This document shows, one piece after another, positions 51,201-61,683 of a stretch of 64,000 nt of DNA. Below the pieces are notes generated by a model. That model did not search any database. It was not told where the DNA came from and saw only the letters and a program-made list of their open reading frames with translations. Positions within the stretch are counted from its first letter, which is position 1. Every line of letters starts with the position of its first letter. The translations under genes and the position numbers were made by a program. The stretch is from the NCBI GenBank assembly GCA_004009845.1, contig RMBW01000013.1, forward strand, positions 310,001-374,000. Reading direction: 5' to 3'. Origin of the DNA: Davidsoniella eucalypti (taxonomy: Eukaryota; Ascomycota; Sordariomycetes; Microascales; Ceratocystidaceae).

Positions 51201-52778
51201 GTACTAACCAAGCTCTCTCTGGAGGAGCATAGAAGAGGAAAAAGAGAGAAGGGGGGGGTGTAAATCTGCGTAATAGCAGCCTATCAGGCTCCGAATAAAT
51301 AAAGAACTACAGCTACATATACAAAGAATCCAGGAGCTTCAATATGAGACGACATGCTGGCTTCAAAGTCACACTGGCGAGTCCGAACTTTTCTCAAGTC
51401 TGCATTTTCTTTTACCGCTAGAGCTGCCACTTGTTTCGGCTGTATGGGAAGTGGCGTTTTGAGTTGTTTTGCTTTCATGGTTCAAAAAGAAGGTAAAATA
51501 ACACTGTAAAGCTTAGCTCATTTACTCTAAGGCCCAAATAAGAAACTATCTGCAAGAAAACCCAGAGACAACCCCTTCACCGTATCATCGCACGGTGGGC
51601 CATCAAGTGGCCCATCCACATCTTCTAGATCGTTAGATCGCTTGGCAAAGTTGCAGTTTAGTAGGCAAACTATTGTATCTTAGAAACCCTTTGGTTTCTG
51701 TGTTCTACTCATGAGTTACTTTCTTTCGTAATGACTAGCAAACTTGCCGGGCCGGCTTCTACCAGCTAGAGTGTCTGAGAGCCGCGGTAAAGTGTAGATA
51801 CTAAACAGCAGTGACTGTGACTTGCAAGGTCTTATTGTTGAGTTTAACGAGATATAAAGGGACATTACTGGAGCTTCAGAGCGTCGGCGGTAGACCCAAA
51901 AATGATTGAGATATACTGGGTGCTACTGTAACACTACCGAGTAGTCAAAAAGGATACAGAGGATATTGAGGGTCCGCCCACCAGCTGTCTATCTACTTCA
52001 AATATATCTATGTTACCTTTTTGCCAACATGGGTGATACTATGAAAAGATCCTCTTAGATGGAAAATCGTCGCAGATGGACGATCTCTTTGATTAGATGC
52101 TACCACTATGCCAGATCGCCTGTCGAAGGCGCAGCACTTGATGGCCTGTTTTCTTCTTATATATATATATATTTTATATGTTGCTAAGCTCTTATCTATG
52201 AGGGGCATATGTTCATAATTACAGTTCAATAATAGGCAGTAACAACATGATAATACTCGACGAGTTGATAAGCTCATAATAGACCATAAACTAGGCTTGT
52301 TCGTGCTCTTGATCGCCTGTCACATCGTAAAGAAGAATGTAAGACGCCAGCAAACAGACAGAAACAGAAGCGTAGCACTTTCGGTTACTAACAGTAAACA
52401 TGCCCTTTTTGAGTCATAGTTGCGGATCGGATCTCGCTTGGCTTTCTTTTACTAGCATGATCAGAACCAAAGGAGAAATAAGATACTGAAGAATATCAAA
52501 GAAAGACCTAGCTAGACCCGTTAAGCCTGGGTCCGAGTCTTGGGTTTAGGCTCTGGCGTCACAGAATTTTAGCTTTAGGCTGCGTCTGAGAGTAATGCTT
52601 AGCTGTTTTGACTTTAAGTTAGCGCTTTCCTATCTTTTCTCCGCCGTTTTTTCTAGCATTGTGATGCTACAACCCCCTAAACTTTATCTATTTGGGGTTT
52701 TTTTTTCTCTTTTCCTATTCTCTTTTTCTTTTCTTATTCTTTGTTGTTCATCTTTACCAGGGAGAAGAGATCAAATAA
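48201..52778. other. Intergenic stretch
   Basis: About 4.6 kb with no supported gene. Frames up to 127 codons (48369-48752, minus) lack bias and motifs. A T-rich patch near 50.04-50.16 kb and a strong pyrimidine tract at 52.62-52.76 kb precede nothing convincing except the weak candidate at 52779. Confidence 0.5.
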
Positions 52779-53117
52779 ATGTCCGAGAATGATCTTGTTT
52801 CACACAACCAGAGGCTCTTTAGCCACATATGTCAGTATTTTGTCTCTTCATATTTTCGTACAAGTCATGTTGTGTACATATATATTGTTTTTGTTTCTTG
52901 TTCCCTATATTTTTTTTCTTTCTTTTTTGCAATGATCTTCACAGAGGCAGCCCATAAGGCCACCATGGATCAATGGTAATTTGAGAAAACAAAAAAGGAA
53001 TATTCAAGTAATACAGATACCAGCAATATCATACCTACGCAGCCACTCAGCGTCAAGAAGCAGCCGTACTTTCTGACCTATGAAGATACAAGAGTTATCA
53101 CTTTGTCAAAGCTATGA
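52779..53117 (+). CDS. Candidate small gene, frame broken once by TAA
   Basis: An ATG follows a long pyrimidine run ending TTTACCAG (an acceptor-like site). One reading frame runs 113 codons with a single TAA at 52977-52979. The start (MSENDLVSHNQRLF) and the end (KKQPYFLTYEDTRV) look like protein; the middle is a T-rich, hydrophobic stretch that resembles an intron ending CTTCACAG. A GTAATT donor overlapping the TAA and a TACCAG acceptor 48 bases on would remove the stop and keep the frame. An alternative is a decayed gene. No domain recognised and codon bias is low. Confidence 0.22.
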
Positions 53118-54215
53118 TTCTGCCCGCTATTGTTTACTTGATAAGGGGTGTGATATAGATTGTAAGAATGGCCCCTAATCTGACTATAACCTCGCCGAAA
53201 AAAAAGAAGAAACTGACTGACAAGACTTGATTGACGTTCTCCCAAAGACATAGCTCTCTCGCAAACCCTTACGGCAGCATTCAAGGTTGAGCAGGGTTAT
53301 GTTTTGATCGACAGGGCCATCCTTTATAAAGCCTACCATTTGTTTAGAACCAACCTGAACAGCCGGCCGGAACAAAAAAAGCTACCCTACGAAGTCTCGG
53401 GAAAGATCAGGTTGATGTATAGTATACCCACCTCATCTATACTATATATACTCAAATACGAGGTATCACATACATTATCAGCCATTATTACCATATTGTT
53501 TTATATTCGTAGTATATCACTGCAACCACATCCGTCTCATAACTAGGCAATAAAAGAACTCAGGCCTGATAAAGCAACAATAAGTGTTTTGTTACATACT
53601 TTGACATACTGACTTACCTTTTTCTTCCCGGCGAACTCCGAAATGTCATAGTTAATGGCTTAACATAAGTGCCTCGACTACTTTGTGTTCCAAATATCTA
53701 CACATGTATACTAGGGAAGAAAGGAAGCATAATTATTGTGTTTCTTTGTCGTTCCTTCGTTTGCTGTGTTTCCCATGACTTCAGAAGGAATCTTAAGGTA
53801 ATTCCTATGGCCTCCTTCTGGGTGAAAAAGAAAACATATAACCCAAGGATGGAGAAAAAACAACACTAGCGCAAATTAGTTGAGTTGATAAAACACAAAT
53901 GATGTCACCGTCACTACTAACCAGACAGGATCGATAATACATGTAGTAGTCATAAGAGAATTCCCCGACTATGATTGATACTACATATATAGTTTCCATT
54001 CTGAACTGTGTTTAGAATATTCGGATAGTCATCGTCTCGCTCTCACATTTCCGTTCTTAAGATGTTTTGAAATTTGAGTTTGAGTTTCGTGATCCACGGA
54101 AACTCAAAATCCAAAACCTTTCCCCCTCCTGTTTTTTTCCTCTACATCTCGGACTCTAAAGCTTGTGACATCTGGATTTCTTTTTTCAGACTAAAACATA
54201 CAAAAAAAAATATTT

Positions 54216-54232
54216 ATAATAATAATAATAAA
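54216..54232. repeat. ATA/TAA microsatellite
   Basis: About five units of a TAA-type trinucleotide. Simple repeat. Confidence 0.65.
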
Positions 54233-56318
54233 CCATTACAAGCAAATGTAGAGTAGCACTGAAGTGTACATATAAAATAAAGAATGATAGAAAAAGAAAA
54301 AGAAAAACACCGGCAGCTCGGTGCATTCGGGGTCTTTTTCTTATAGCTACACCAAGAGCTTTACCATGATTAGGGCACTAATAATATAAAGCTTGCTCTT
54401 CCAAATAGACTCAAGGGGTGTGGATGATAAACAATATCTCTTTGGCAGGGTAGTTGGCCATTGCAAAACACAAAAGAACGCTCAGATAACATCGACCATA
54501 GTGGTCATGTCTCAAAATGGTTGCAGTAGACTACATTAAAGTGACAATCGATGTTTCCTTTGTGCTAGCCGGTCACTAGAGTGCAACATGGACGGTCAAT
54601 ATAAAACAAACTGTCAAATGTACAGTGAGAGAGAAACGGTAGGGTTTAAAACCAGTTAGGGTTAGCAACATAAACACACAGTATTTATACGGCATACTAT
54701 AGTATATACACTGTATCACAGCTGGCGCCAGCTGAAGAGGGAGATACACTCTCATTATGTCAGCTGGCAGACCATAGTAAGGATATTTTTGATTTTCCAA
54801 CCTGTCAACTACTGTCGGCGCCTTGGAACACATATAGGTCCATACACGCTTACCTGTTGTTCAGGAATGCTATAGCAGGCCGTTGATATTTAGCTATCAA
54901 GCTCCTCTGTTTCTTTGATATTTGATAATGCCGGAAAGGTGAATGCTCGATGTAAAAATGGTGTAAGCTTAAGCAATAGCTACACAATACATTTAGGCTG
55001 CTGGTTCTTCTAAACCAAGTGCCACCCCGCGCTTACTTTTCTGCTGTATTTCTAAGGGATCATCAAATATGAGGTCATGTAAACTTGTACAGGATTATGA
55101 AGAAAAAAGCCCGCATACTTGACTGTGAGGGAGGAAAAAGAAAAACGTCAAAACTATCTTTGGTATAGGTTGACTAATGAGATATCAAGGATTTCAAGAC
55201 ATCTTCCACAAGCCCAACCTTCATTCCTGAAGCTAAGGGGGAACGAGACTTTTTGTCGCTAAATGCGTAGTTCGATGGCTGATTTAGCTTTGAGAGGGAG
55301 AGACTAAGAAATTATCTGTTGTATTTTCCTGTATCCGTCATTCTTGTATCAGGCAATCCTGTTATTCCATCTCTCTTGGAGATCAGAGGCATTTTTATCT
55401 TGCTTGAACCGTGCCATGTGAGGGGAAAACTGAGACCAAAATCAGTACATCTTCTATACCGACAGGCTTAACCTAGAAATCCGGCCGCAAGAAACTGGAG
55501 ATCCTGGATTTTGCAAGAATGTGAGGCTTTTTCGTTATCTTTGTTGTTGTTATATCGAACTATTTTGCTGTCTTTTCTCCCCAAGTTAATAAAGACACCT
55601 GCAAAAAAGGGAGCGCAGACAGACAATTAAAATTGAAGCCCACACTTTCCGTCATGACCGTATTACAACTGTTTAATTATATGTCTATCTCGGCTCCATA
55701 TTGCATGTTTACATACCAAAAACACAGGTTTGACATGTGAAGCGGTCTTGTATTTCCAATATCAAGAGGCTCTCAGACTTTATTCTAGTTATTTTCTTCT
55801 TAACATATGTATATGTAGTACGATTGCTTTTACCGAGCTCTTAGCAATCAAAACATAGCCTTTCGAAAAGGGCTTTTGGGACTTACACCCAAGCATCGAT
55901 TGTAACGCTGGCAAGCCTAATAACTTCTCTTCTAAGAAGTCGGCTTGTAAGCACACAGACCAAGTAGCAATAGTAGCATTCGCCTGTAAAAAAAAAACGC
56001 TGGTATGTGGGCGAGGGCTATGATATTCTTGACATATAAAAGAAACATATAGTTAGGGGAGACATAGCTATAGTTATTAGTGGAAAGAAAATCTTACACA
56101 TTCTAACACTAACGTTCAATGAATATGGATAATAGAGTAGGTAACATTTCCGGGGTGTATAGCTCGGGTCAAGAAAAAGGTTCGGAGTATTAAACAACAT
56201 GTCCTACGCCCATGTTAACTACTTAGGTATTGCTTTTTATAAACGAGTTGTAAATGACCTGCTAATTCTTGACCTAGTAGGTATCGCTCACGAACCGTTT
56301 TTCAAACTAGCAAGGGGC

Positions 56319-56349
56319 ATATTGTGGTTGTCGGTATACAACCACATAT
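56319..56349. repeat. 12-bp hairpin with one bulge
   Basis: ATATTGTGGTTGT pairs with ACAACCACATAT around a 6-base loop with one unpaired T. It lies inside an unremarkable 80-codon frame, which argues against that frame being coding. Confidence 0.55.
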
Positions 56350-58280
56350 TGGGTATAGGCAAAGAGTTTGATAGACAACATGATCTTATCCGTATCAACA
56401 CAGGCTTAAATTGGGAGAAAACCCAGTTAGGAGCAAATTGAGATTGATATTATATATGTGCCATGAACCAGACCACAGTCTCCAGGGCTCTTTTAACGTT
56501 GCAAAAGCCGGTGCAACAGTCACGGCAACGTAAGTACGTCTAGACAGTTGGCTTCTTTATATTCTGCCCTTTTAAGCCTTTATATCAAAACCTGCATTCG
56601 TCAATATATGGCCAAAGTACCAAGATTTCATGATCGAGCACTGTGATTAATCCAAGATGGGATTTCATTCCACAGGCCTTTGTATGGACAAAGACCAGTA
56701 GATAATTAGACATGTGATCTGCTCAAAGGTCTGATCAGGAGGTATAAAAGCGTATTGCCATTGGCACTTACAAGACGGGAAGATCAACCCATAGGATCAT
56801 GACTTTCGTGTTCTTGATCTCTCGGATGCCTCGTTCTGTGCATTGTCTATCTATGAGCAAAAGAAATATTGGAACGGTTGATCTTCTGTATCATCGTTAG
56901 AGAAATATGAACTAGAGATCTGATGGGTTCAAAGCTTGCCTTGGCTTTATGTTTTCTCCAGGATTGTTGATCAATCATAAATGTCTATGCTTAGTTTATG
57001 TCAAGTAGCATAATTATAATACCACGTTCAAGATATGCTCTTCGTAGCTGTCCAAGGTGTCATTTGGACTTGATCACCGCTTTTGTGATCGCTATACAAG
57101 AGACAAACAAATATAGCATATGTCCATACATGCTACTTTATGTCTATGACGCTCTGTTTCCTTTTAACGGTTATGCTGCTTCCGTTATGTGGACAATGTC
57201 AAATTATACTCTTGCCTTCTGACCAAAGTGAGCTAGCCTTCGTGTAATGAAGATAGTAAGAAAGAATACCATTAGATCGAGATATATGAGTTAATGCTTC
57301 CTATATTTTGTTATGGCCAGCCGAAAAATCTTTGTGATTTAAATCTGCTTATACAATACTTCAGCAACAGTTTGTATACAATCAAACACTTGAAGAAAAA
57401 TGCTTGGGCCAAGCCAAAGCAGAATATTCACGCCCTCCAAATCCCTGATCATGGAAATGGTTGATATGGACACACCCCACTGAATAGCAAGGTTTCCTTT
57501 CGATAAATTACCATACAAAGGAATCCCGGTTATATCTGTATCTCTGCAAAACACTCCGGCCCAGCTTCAGTCTAGGCTATAGCGATGATATATTTGGCCA
57601 ACGGGCAAAGAGATACTATACTGTAAGGGATTAGGACAGAATATGGATACATGTGATCGTTATGTTAAAATGTTCTATACTAGCGATATCCTCGACATCA
57701 TTGATTAACTTGAGGGATGATAAGTCATACATGTAGGTAGCTATCTCTCATAGGCAGTTTTGGTTTTCCAATGTTTCTTTTATTTCAAGTCATACATGTA
57801 CCATAAGTCTACATGTAGATGTAATACGGGGTGTGAACAGAGTAGTGCTATACATATAGGCCAAGAACCAAAAGGATGACATCTATCTGTAGCTGTAGTT
57901 GTAATTACATATACAAATAGGTGGCCAAATAAACTAGCTTTATAAAATAGCTCTCCATTTTCCGCTCTGTTTTTACAATGCTTGGGCTGCATATAAACGA
58001 TGCCACTAGAGGGTAGGCTACATGCATTTGCAATATATGTATGGCGCCCTACATGTGTATTTGTAAATCTTCTTACATACATTGCATGATCGTGTACACG
58101 TCGAACATTTCAACTTATAGATATGTGACTGACTAGACCAATAAACACAGAGAACGAATAGTGCCGGTTCGACAAACAAGAAAGACAACACAACAAAGGA
58201 TATTGATATAATAAAGATAAATAACAATTCCCCGTTTAATTGGACCTAGAAAACTTGCTTATGGTTTTTTGTTGACTACT

Positions 58281-58304
58281 TCACATTGATCACATTGATC
58301 ACAT
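58281..58304. repeat. 9-bp tandem repeat
   Basis: TCACATTGA occurs twice followed by TCACAT. The unit overlaps TGATCA. Minisatellite. Confidence 0.65.
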
Positions 58305-58777
58305 ACTGTTTTCTTTCTCACGATGGGTCCCGCAGAAACGCATATAAAACACGTCCGGAAGTCTGAATTTCCGGTGTTAGCGACGTGTTTGATCGGCATA
58401 TATACAATTCTCATCACTGAAAAAATCGGCAGAGAACATCCTCTTCAGGATGATCCTGACAACTTGTCGTTTTGACACCCCCATCCTCCTTCCAGAACCA
58501 GATCTCTAAACAAGCTAAACTACATCGTCAAAGAAAATACCGCTAGATTAATGCACAGAGAAGCTTCAGTACCTGTTTGAGGTCTCCCAACCAGAGACTA
58601 ATACGGAACTACTGCCACTATCCTCGCTTTTGCTAACGTCTGTATGTCATATATTGGATACCATAGGAGGGGGTGATGATCGTGATGTACTGCTCTGTCT
58701 GTTCTTTCCTGTATGATCGGCCTCGTAGCTAGAAGACAAACAGCAACCTCATTTTCGAAACACACTGGTCGAGTATA

Positions 58778-58924
58778 ATGCCAACAAGTTTCCAGTTTGA
58801 GACGTCGGACGCCGTGATTGTTCGGACCAAAGCGAGGCCAGAACGGAAGGAAGTTGAAGTCGGAAAAAGAGGTGGCTTGTCAGAGCTAGGCAAAGATCAG
58901 CCACAGGCTCGTCTGATCTGGTAA
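58778..58924 (+). CDS. Candidate small ORF, 48 aa
   Basis: ATG to TAA, richer in G+C than its AT-rich surroundings, encoding a charged peptide rich in Lys/Arg/Glu with the run RTKARPERKEVEVGKRGG. A GTAAAG donor-like site overlaps the stop, so it may be a first exon. No domain recognised. Length is too short to exclude chance. Confidence 0.18.
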   Translation: MPTSFQFETSDAVIVRTKARPERKEVEVGKRGGLSELGKDQPQARLIW

Positions 58925-59650
58925 AGATTTGCCATAGGTTCTCGGCTTCTAGCTTAACTACATGAAATATTAGGATGCACTTATAGCTCTACATTTACAG
59001 GATAAAAGCGGGATGTGTATGAAGATGATCAAGCGAACCCATATTGATGCCGTGTCGCGTATAATATCCGCATCTTTCGATTCTAGATGGCTGTGTAAAT
59101 GTCGAGACCAGACGACAAAGTTTGGCGTGTCTCAAGGCAATGCTGAATCATATATTATAGCACAGAGAGACCGAGAGAAAGGATAGCACAGGATGAGGGT
59201 GCTGAATAGAGAGATATAGGAATTTATTGTTAAGATGGAGGCTAGGATGACGATTATGGACAGCGAGTAAGATACTAGAATAAGGATGGGACGGCCACTC
59301 TCATGATGCAGAAGCTGAAAGAGGCATAATACAGGGTTGGCAACAGCACGTATTGGAGGCTTTGGCATTCATATATATAATGCAAGGAATGGGTACTAAC
59401 TCTGTCGGTTTAGCAGCAATTCCTGGCCAAGTATGGCTTGAGAAGGACCATATTAGCAAATTCTGCTAGCCTGGATTATGATACTGGTGTTTATCATAAC
59501 CCATTGAAGCACCTGTGCATATATATACATATGCGCATTTGTGCAGGGCCGTCTACATATTGTGTATTATGTATGTCTTTCGCGCATAGCAAAGGAGGCG
59601 CGGTCTTGGTTTCTTTCAGGATCCACATAGTAGTTATATTCATATGTTAC

Positions 59651-59667
59651 TATATGTCTCTATAATG
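59651..59667. repeat. Target-site duplication, 5' side, retroposon B
   Basis: TATATGTCTCTATAATG is repeated at 60164-60180 with one difference. Its length matches the 16-bp duplication of copy A. Confidence 0.7.
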
Positions 59668-60163
59668 AAACCTTCCTCGGGGAGGGGGGGGGTGCTTTTG
59701 AATTTACAGTACCTCTCCTTCGTCGTGGGGTTCTAAAAGCGGCCAGCACATATTCAATGCTGTCCATTCTCGTCTTCTTTTTCGACCTTTGTCGTTTTCG
59801 ATGCACCCGAGTCGTGAGGCTTTAAGCTCGACCTTTTCCCTTCTCGATGGACATTCTCACCGACAATTGTGCCCCATCTGCGACCACCGGCCTCCCGAGT
59901 AACTACACTTCAAAAGCCGGGGTGCTTCTAAGGGTCTAGCCAGTCTACATACACAGACATAGGTCCTTGAGATCTGTGTTGCCGCCTTTTCTATGCCGGA
60001 GGGACAATCGCCTCTAAAGCTAACATAGGCCTAACTAGCCTACCACCGGCCGTGTACCCCACACTATCAGCAATGCTAGTTTTTGACTTTTTTAGTTTAA
60101 CATGGGAGAAAGTCGACCTTAAGTCACGACGTATCGGCATGACTGTAATGATAAATATCTATA
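59668..60163 (+). mobile_element. Non-LTR retroposon copy B (0.5 kb)
   Basis: Begins with AAACCTTCC exactly after the duplication, as copy A does. It can be aligned to copy A (minus strand) through shared blocks such as CCTTCGTCGTGGG, CCAGCACATATTC, AATGCTG..TCCATTCT, GACATTCTCACC-like DNA and CTCCCGAGT.ACTACACT. Small indels and many C/T or G/A differences separate them. The last 170 bases resemble the 3' end of copy A, ending in an A/T-rich tail without a clean ACAAAT repeat. The central 0.6 kb of copy A is missing, so this is an internally deleted copy or a shorter subfamily. A frame through it contains CPICDH, but it has no counterpart in copy A and is probably not coding. Confidence 0.72.
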
Positions 60164-60180
60164 TATCTGTCTCTATAATG
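60164..60180. repeat. Target-site duplication, 3' side, retroposon B
   Basis: TATCTGTCTCTATAATG, matching 59651-59667 at 16 of 17 positions. Confidence 0.7.
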
Positions 60181-61058
60181 CATATATATATGTATCTTCT
60201 CTAGGGAGTAAGCTAACTACCCAACATGGTCTACGAAGCATCAAACTTGGTCCAAACTTTGACTTGAGCCTGGCTTGTCCATTGTGTCCTTGTCTGTGCC
60301 GTGCATATTCGCCTGATCTTTTGCTGTTTTCTTGGACCTAATCCAGGGCGAGACTACGACTCTACAAGCCGTCTTGCTCACCGTCTCTCTTGTTCTTCAT
60401 GCCAAATGAGTTGGATTGCTGTTATCATACAAACTATTACCGCAGGCATTAGTGTTATGTACTATCATTTGCAGCTACAGGCCGGAAGCTTGGGCAAAAG
60501 AAAGGAACATCACGGCAATGAATCCCGCAAGCCCCGGATGCTCTGCTTCTGCCAGGGGCAATAGCACTTGGTGGGGAGGTGCAAAGTTGTTGACATGGGT
60601 TGGCGTACTCAAAATTCACCTCTTGATATATAAGCCATGGTATAACCCTAATGATTCTATCAACCCTATTTATATAGCCAAACCCAGCAAAGTAACATAT
60701 GTTCACTTGAGCTTTGACCCTTTTCACTTACCGAAAGAACATACTTTGGTCCAGTTGCATGAAATCCGTTGACTGTGTTTCCGGAGCCTAGTTAGAGCTG
60801 AACTTGATGACGGAATCCCAGAACCATACTATACTCAAAAGCACTTTTATACGAGTCTTGGCCTCTCGTCCAGGCTGGCAAGGAATAAGGAGTACTGGCT
60901 CTAGTAGTATACTATGCAATTTTGCATATTAGCGCATTGTTATATATTATGTAGGATCTTTTTTTGTTTCTTCTACCCATTGCATCACGGCATAAAGAAG
61001 GAATTTCGGCAAAGCTGCCACTACAATGTCTTTGTATTTATCAGCTCCTTTTCTTGAC
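60181..61058. other. Intergenic stretch between two mobile elements
   Basis: No supported gene; a 118-codon frame (60416-60772, +) has no bias or motif. A TTCGGCAAA-type direct repeat at 61005 has a relative at 61985. Confidence 0.5.
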
Positions 61059-61064
61059 TTCTTT
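61059..61064. repeat. TTCTTT target-site duplication, left
   Basis: Exact match to 61678-61683, directly abutting the inverted-repeat element. Confidence 0.6.
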
Positions 61065-61174
61065 AGGGACTTTGTACTTCAGCACAAATAGCAAGAAGTC
61101 TTCAAAAAGGTACTTAGCCCCACAAAAGACTAAGTACTCCTCACTCTTTCAAGGCTGCCAGCTGGCAAAGTGCC
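61065..61174 (+). repeat. Left terminal inverted repeat
   Basis: Left arm of the foldback element, paired with 61566-61677. It ends in the self-complementary GCCAGCTGGC followed by AAAGTGCC. Confidence 0.8.
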
Positions 61175-61565
61175 ATACATTCTGTTGTCCATATTACACT
61201 AAAAGGACATTTTCAATGGAGATGTCAAGATCATTTTTTTTTTCATATGTATGATGCTGCTCTCTGGCTGAGTCTGACGCTGTTATCTTCAACATAGATG
61301 ATAAGGCCATTGATCTGATTATGCAGGCAGCTGATGTTCTGGCTTTAGCAGCGGCTACTGTGTATGCTCTGGTTTTGTCTTTTGGGAGGCTTTAGTTACA
61401 TATTTACATATTTTCTGGGGATGTCAAATAAATTCTGGAAGCTTTTGTTATATATGTTTTTATAGGTGATAAACAGGAGCTTTAGCATGAAATTATGTTT
61501 TAGCTTAAAATTCACTCATATGTATGCTTACATCTTCATAGCTCTATAGCTCCATATATTAATGA

Positions 61566-61677
61566 GGTATTTTGCCAGCTGGCAGCTCTTGAAGACTAAG
61601 TAAGGAGTACTTAATATTTTGTGGCTAGGTGCCTTTTTGTAGACCTCCTGTTATTTGTGCTGAGGTACAAAATCCCT
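61566..61677 (-). repeat. Right terminal inverted repeat
   Basis: Right arm, inverted relative to 61065-61174, with a 3-base and a 1-base insertion near its inner end and two bases missing mid-arm. Confidence 0.8.
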
Positions 61678-61683
61678 TTCTTT
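61678..61683. repeat. TTCTTT target-site duplication, right
   Basis: Exact copy of 61059-61064 at the outer edge of the right arm. Confidence 0.6.

Larger units (their letters stand above)
53118..58777. other. Gene desert
   Basis: About 5.7 kb of AT-rich DNA without a supported gene. An 80-codon frame at 56199-56441 (+) has unremarkable composition and contains a strong hairpin. Other frames are short. Confidence 0.5.
61065..61677. mobile_element. 613-bp foldback element (MITE-like)
   Basis: Two arms, 61065-61174 and 61566-61677, are inverted copies of about 110 bases starting AGGGAYTTTGTAC and ending with a shared CTGCCAGCTGGCAAA. Most differences between arms are C/T or G/A transitions with three small indels. 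A 6-bp duplication TTCTTT flanks it. The 390-base interior encodes nothing longer than about 46 codons. This is the structure of a non-autonomous DNA transposon. The superfamily is open: AGGG ends with a 6-bp duplication do not match a common fungal family I can name with confidence. Confidence 0.8.

Noticed and set aside
54720..54776. CAGCTGGC motifs as another foldback-element arm
   Set aside because: Only the short palindromic core is shared with the arms at 61.1-61.7 kb; flanking bases do not align.
59801..59902. Short frame with CPICDH inside retroposon copy B
   Set aside because: The homologous part of copy A does not keep this frame or the Cys residues, so it is not a conserved coding feature.
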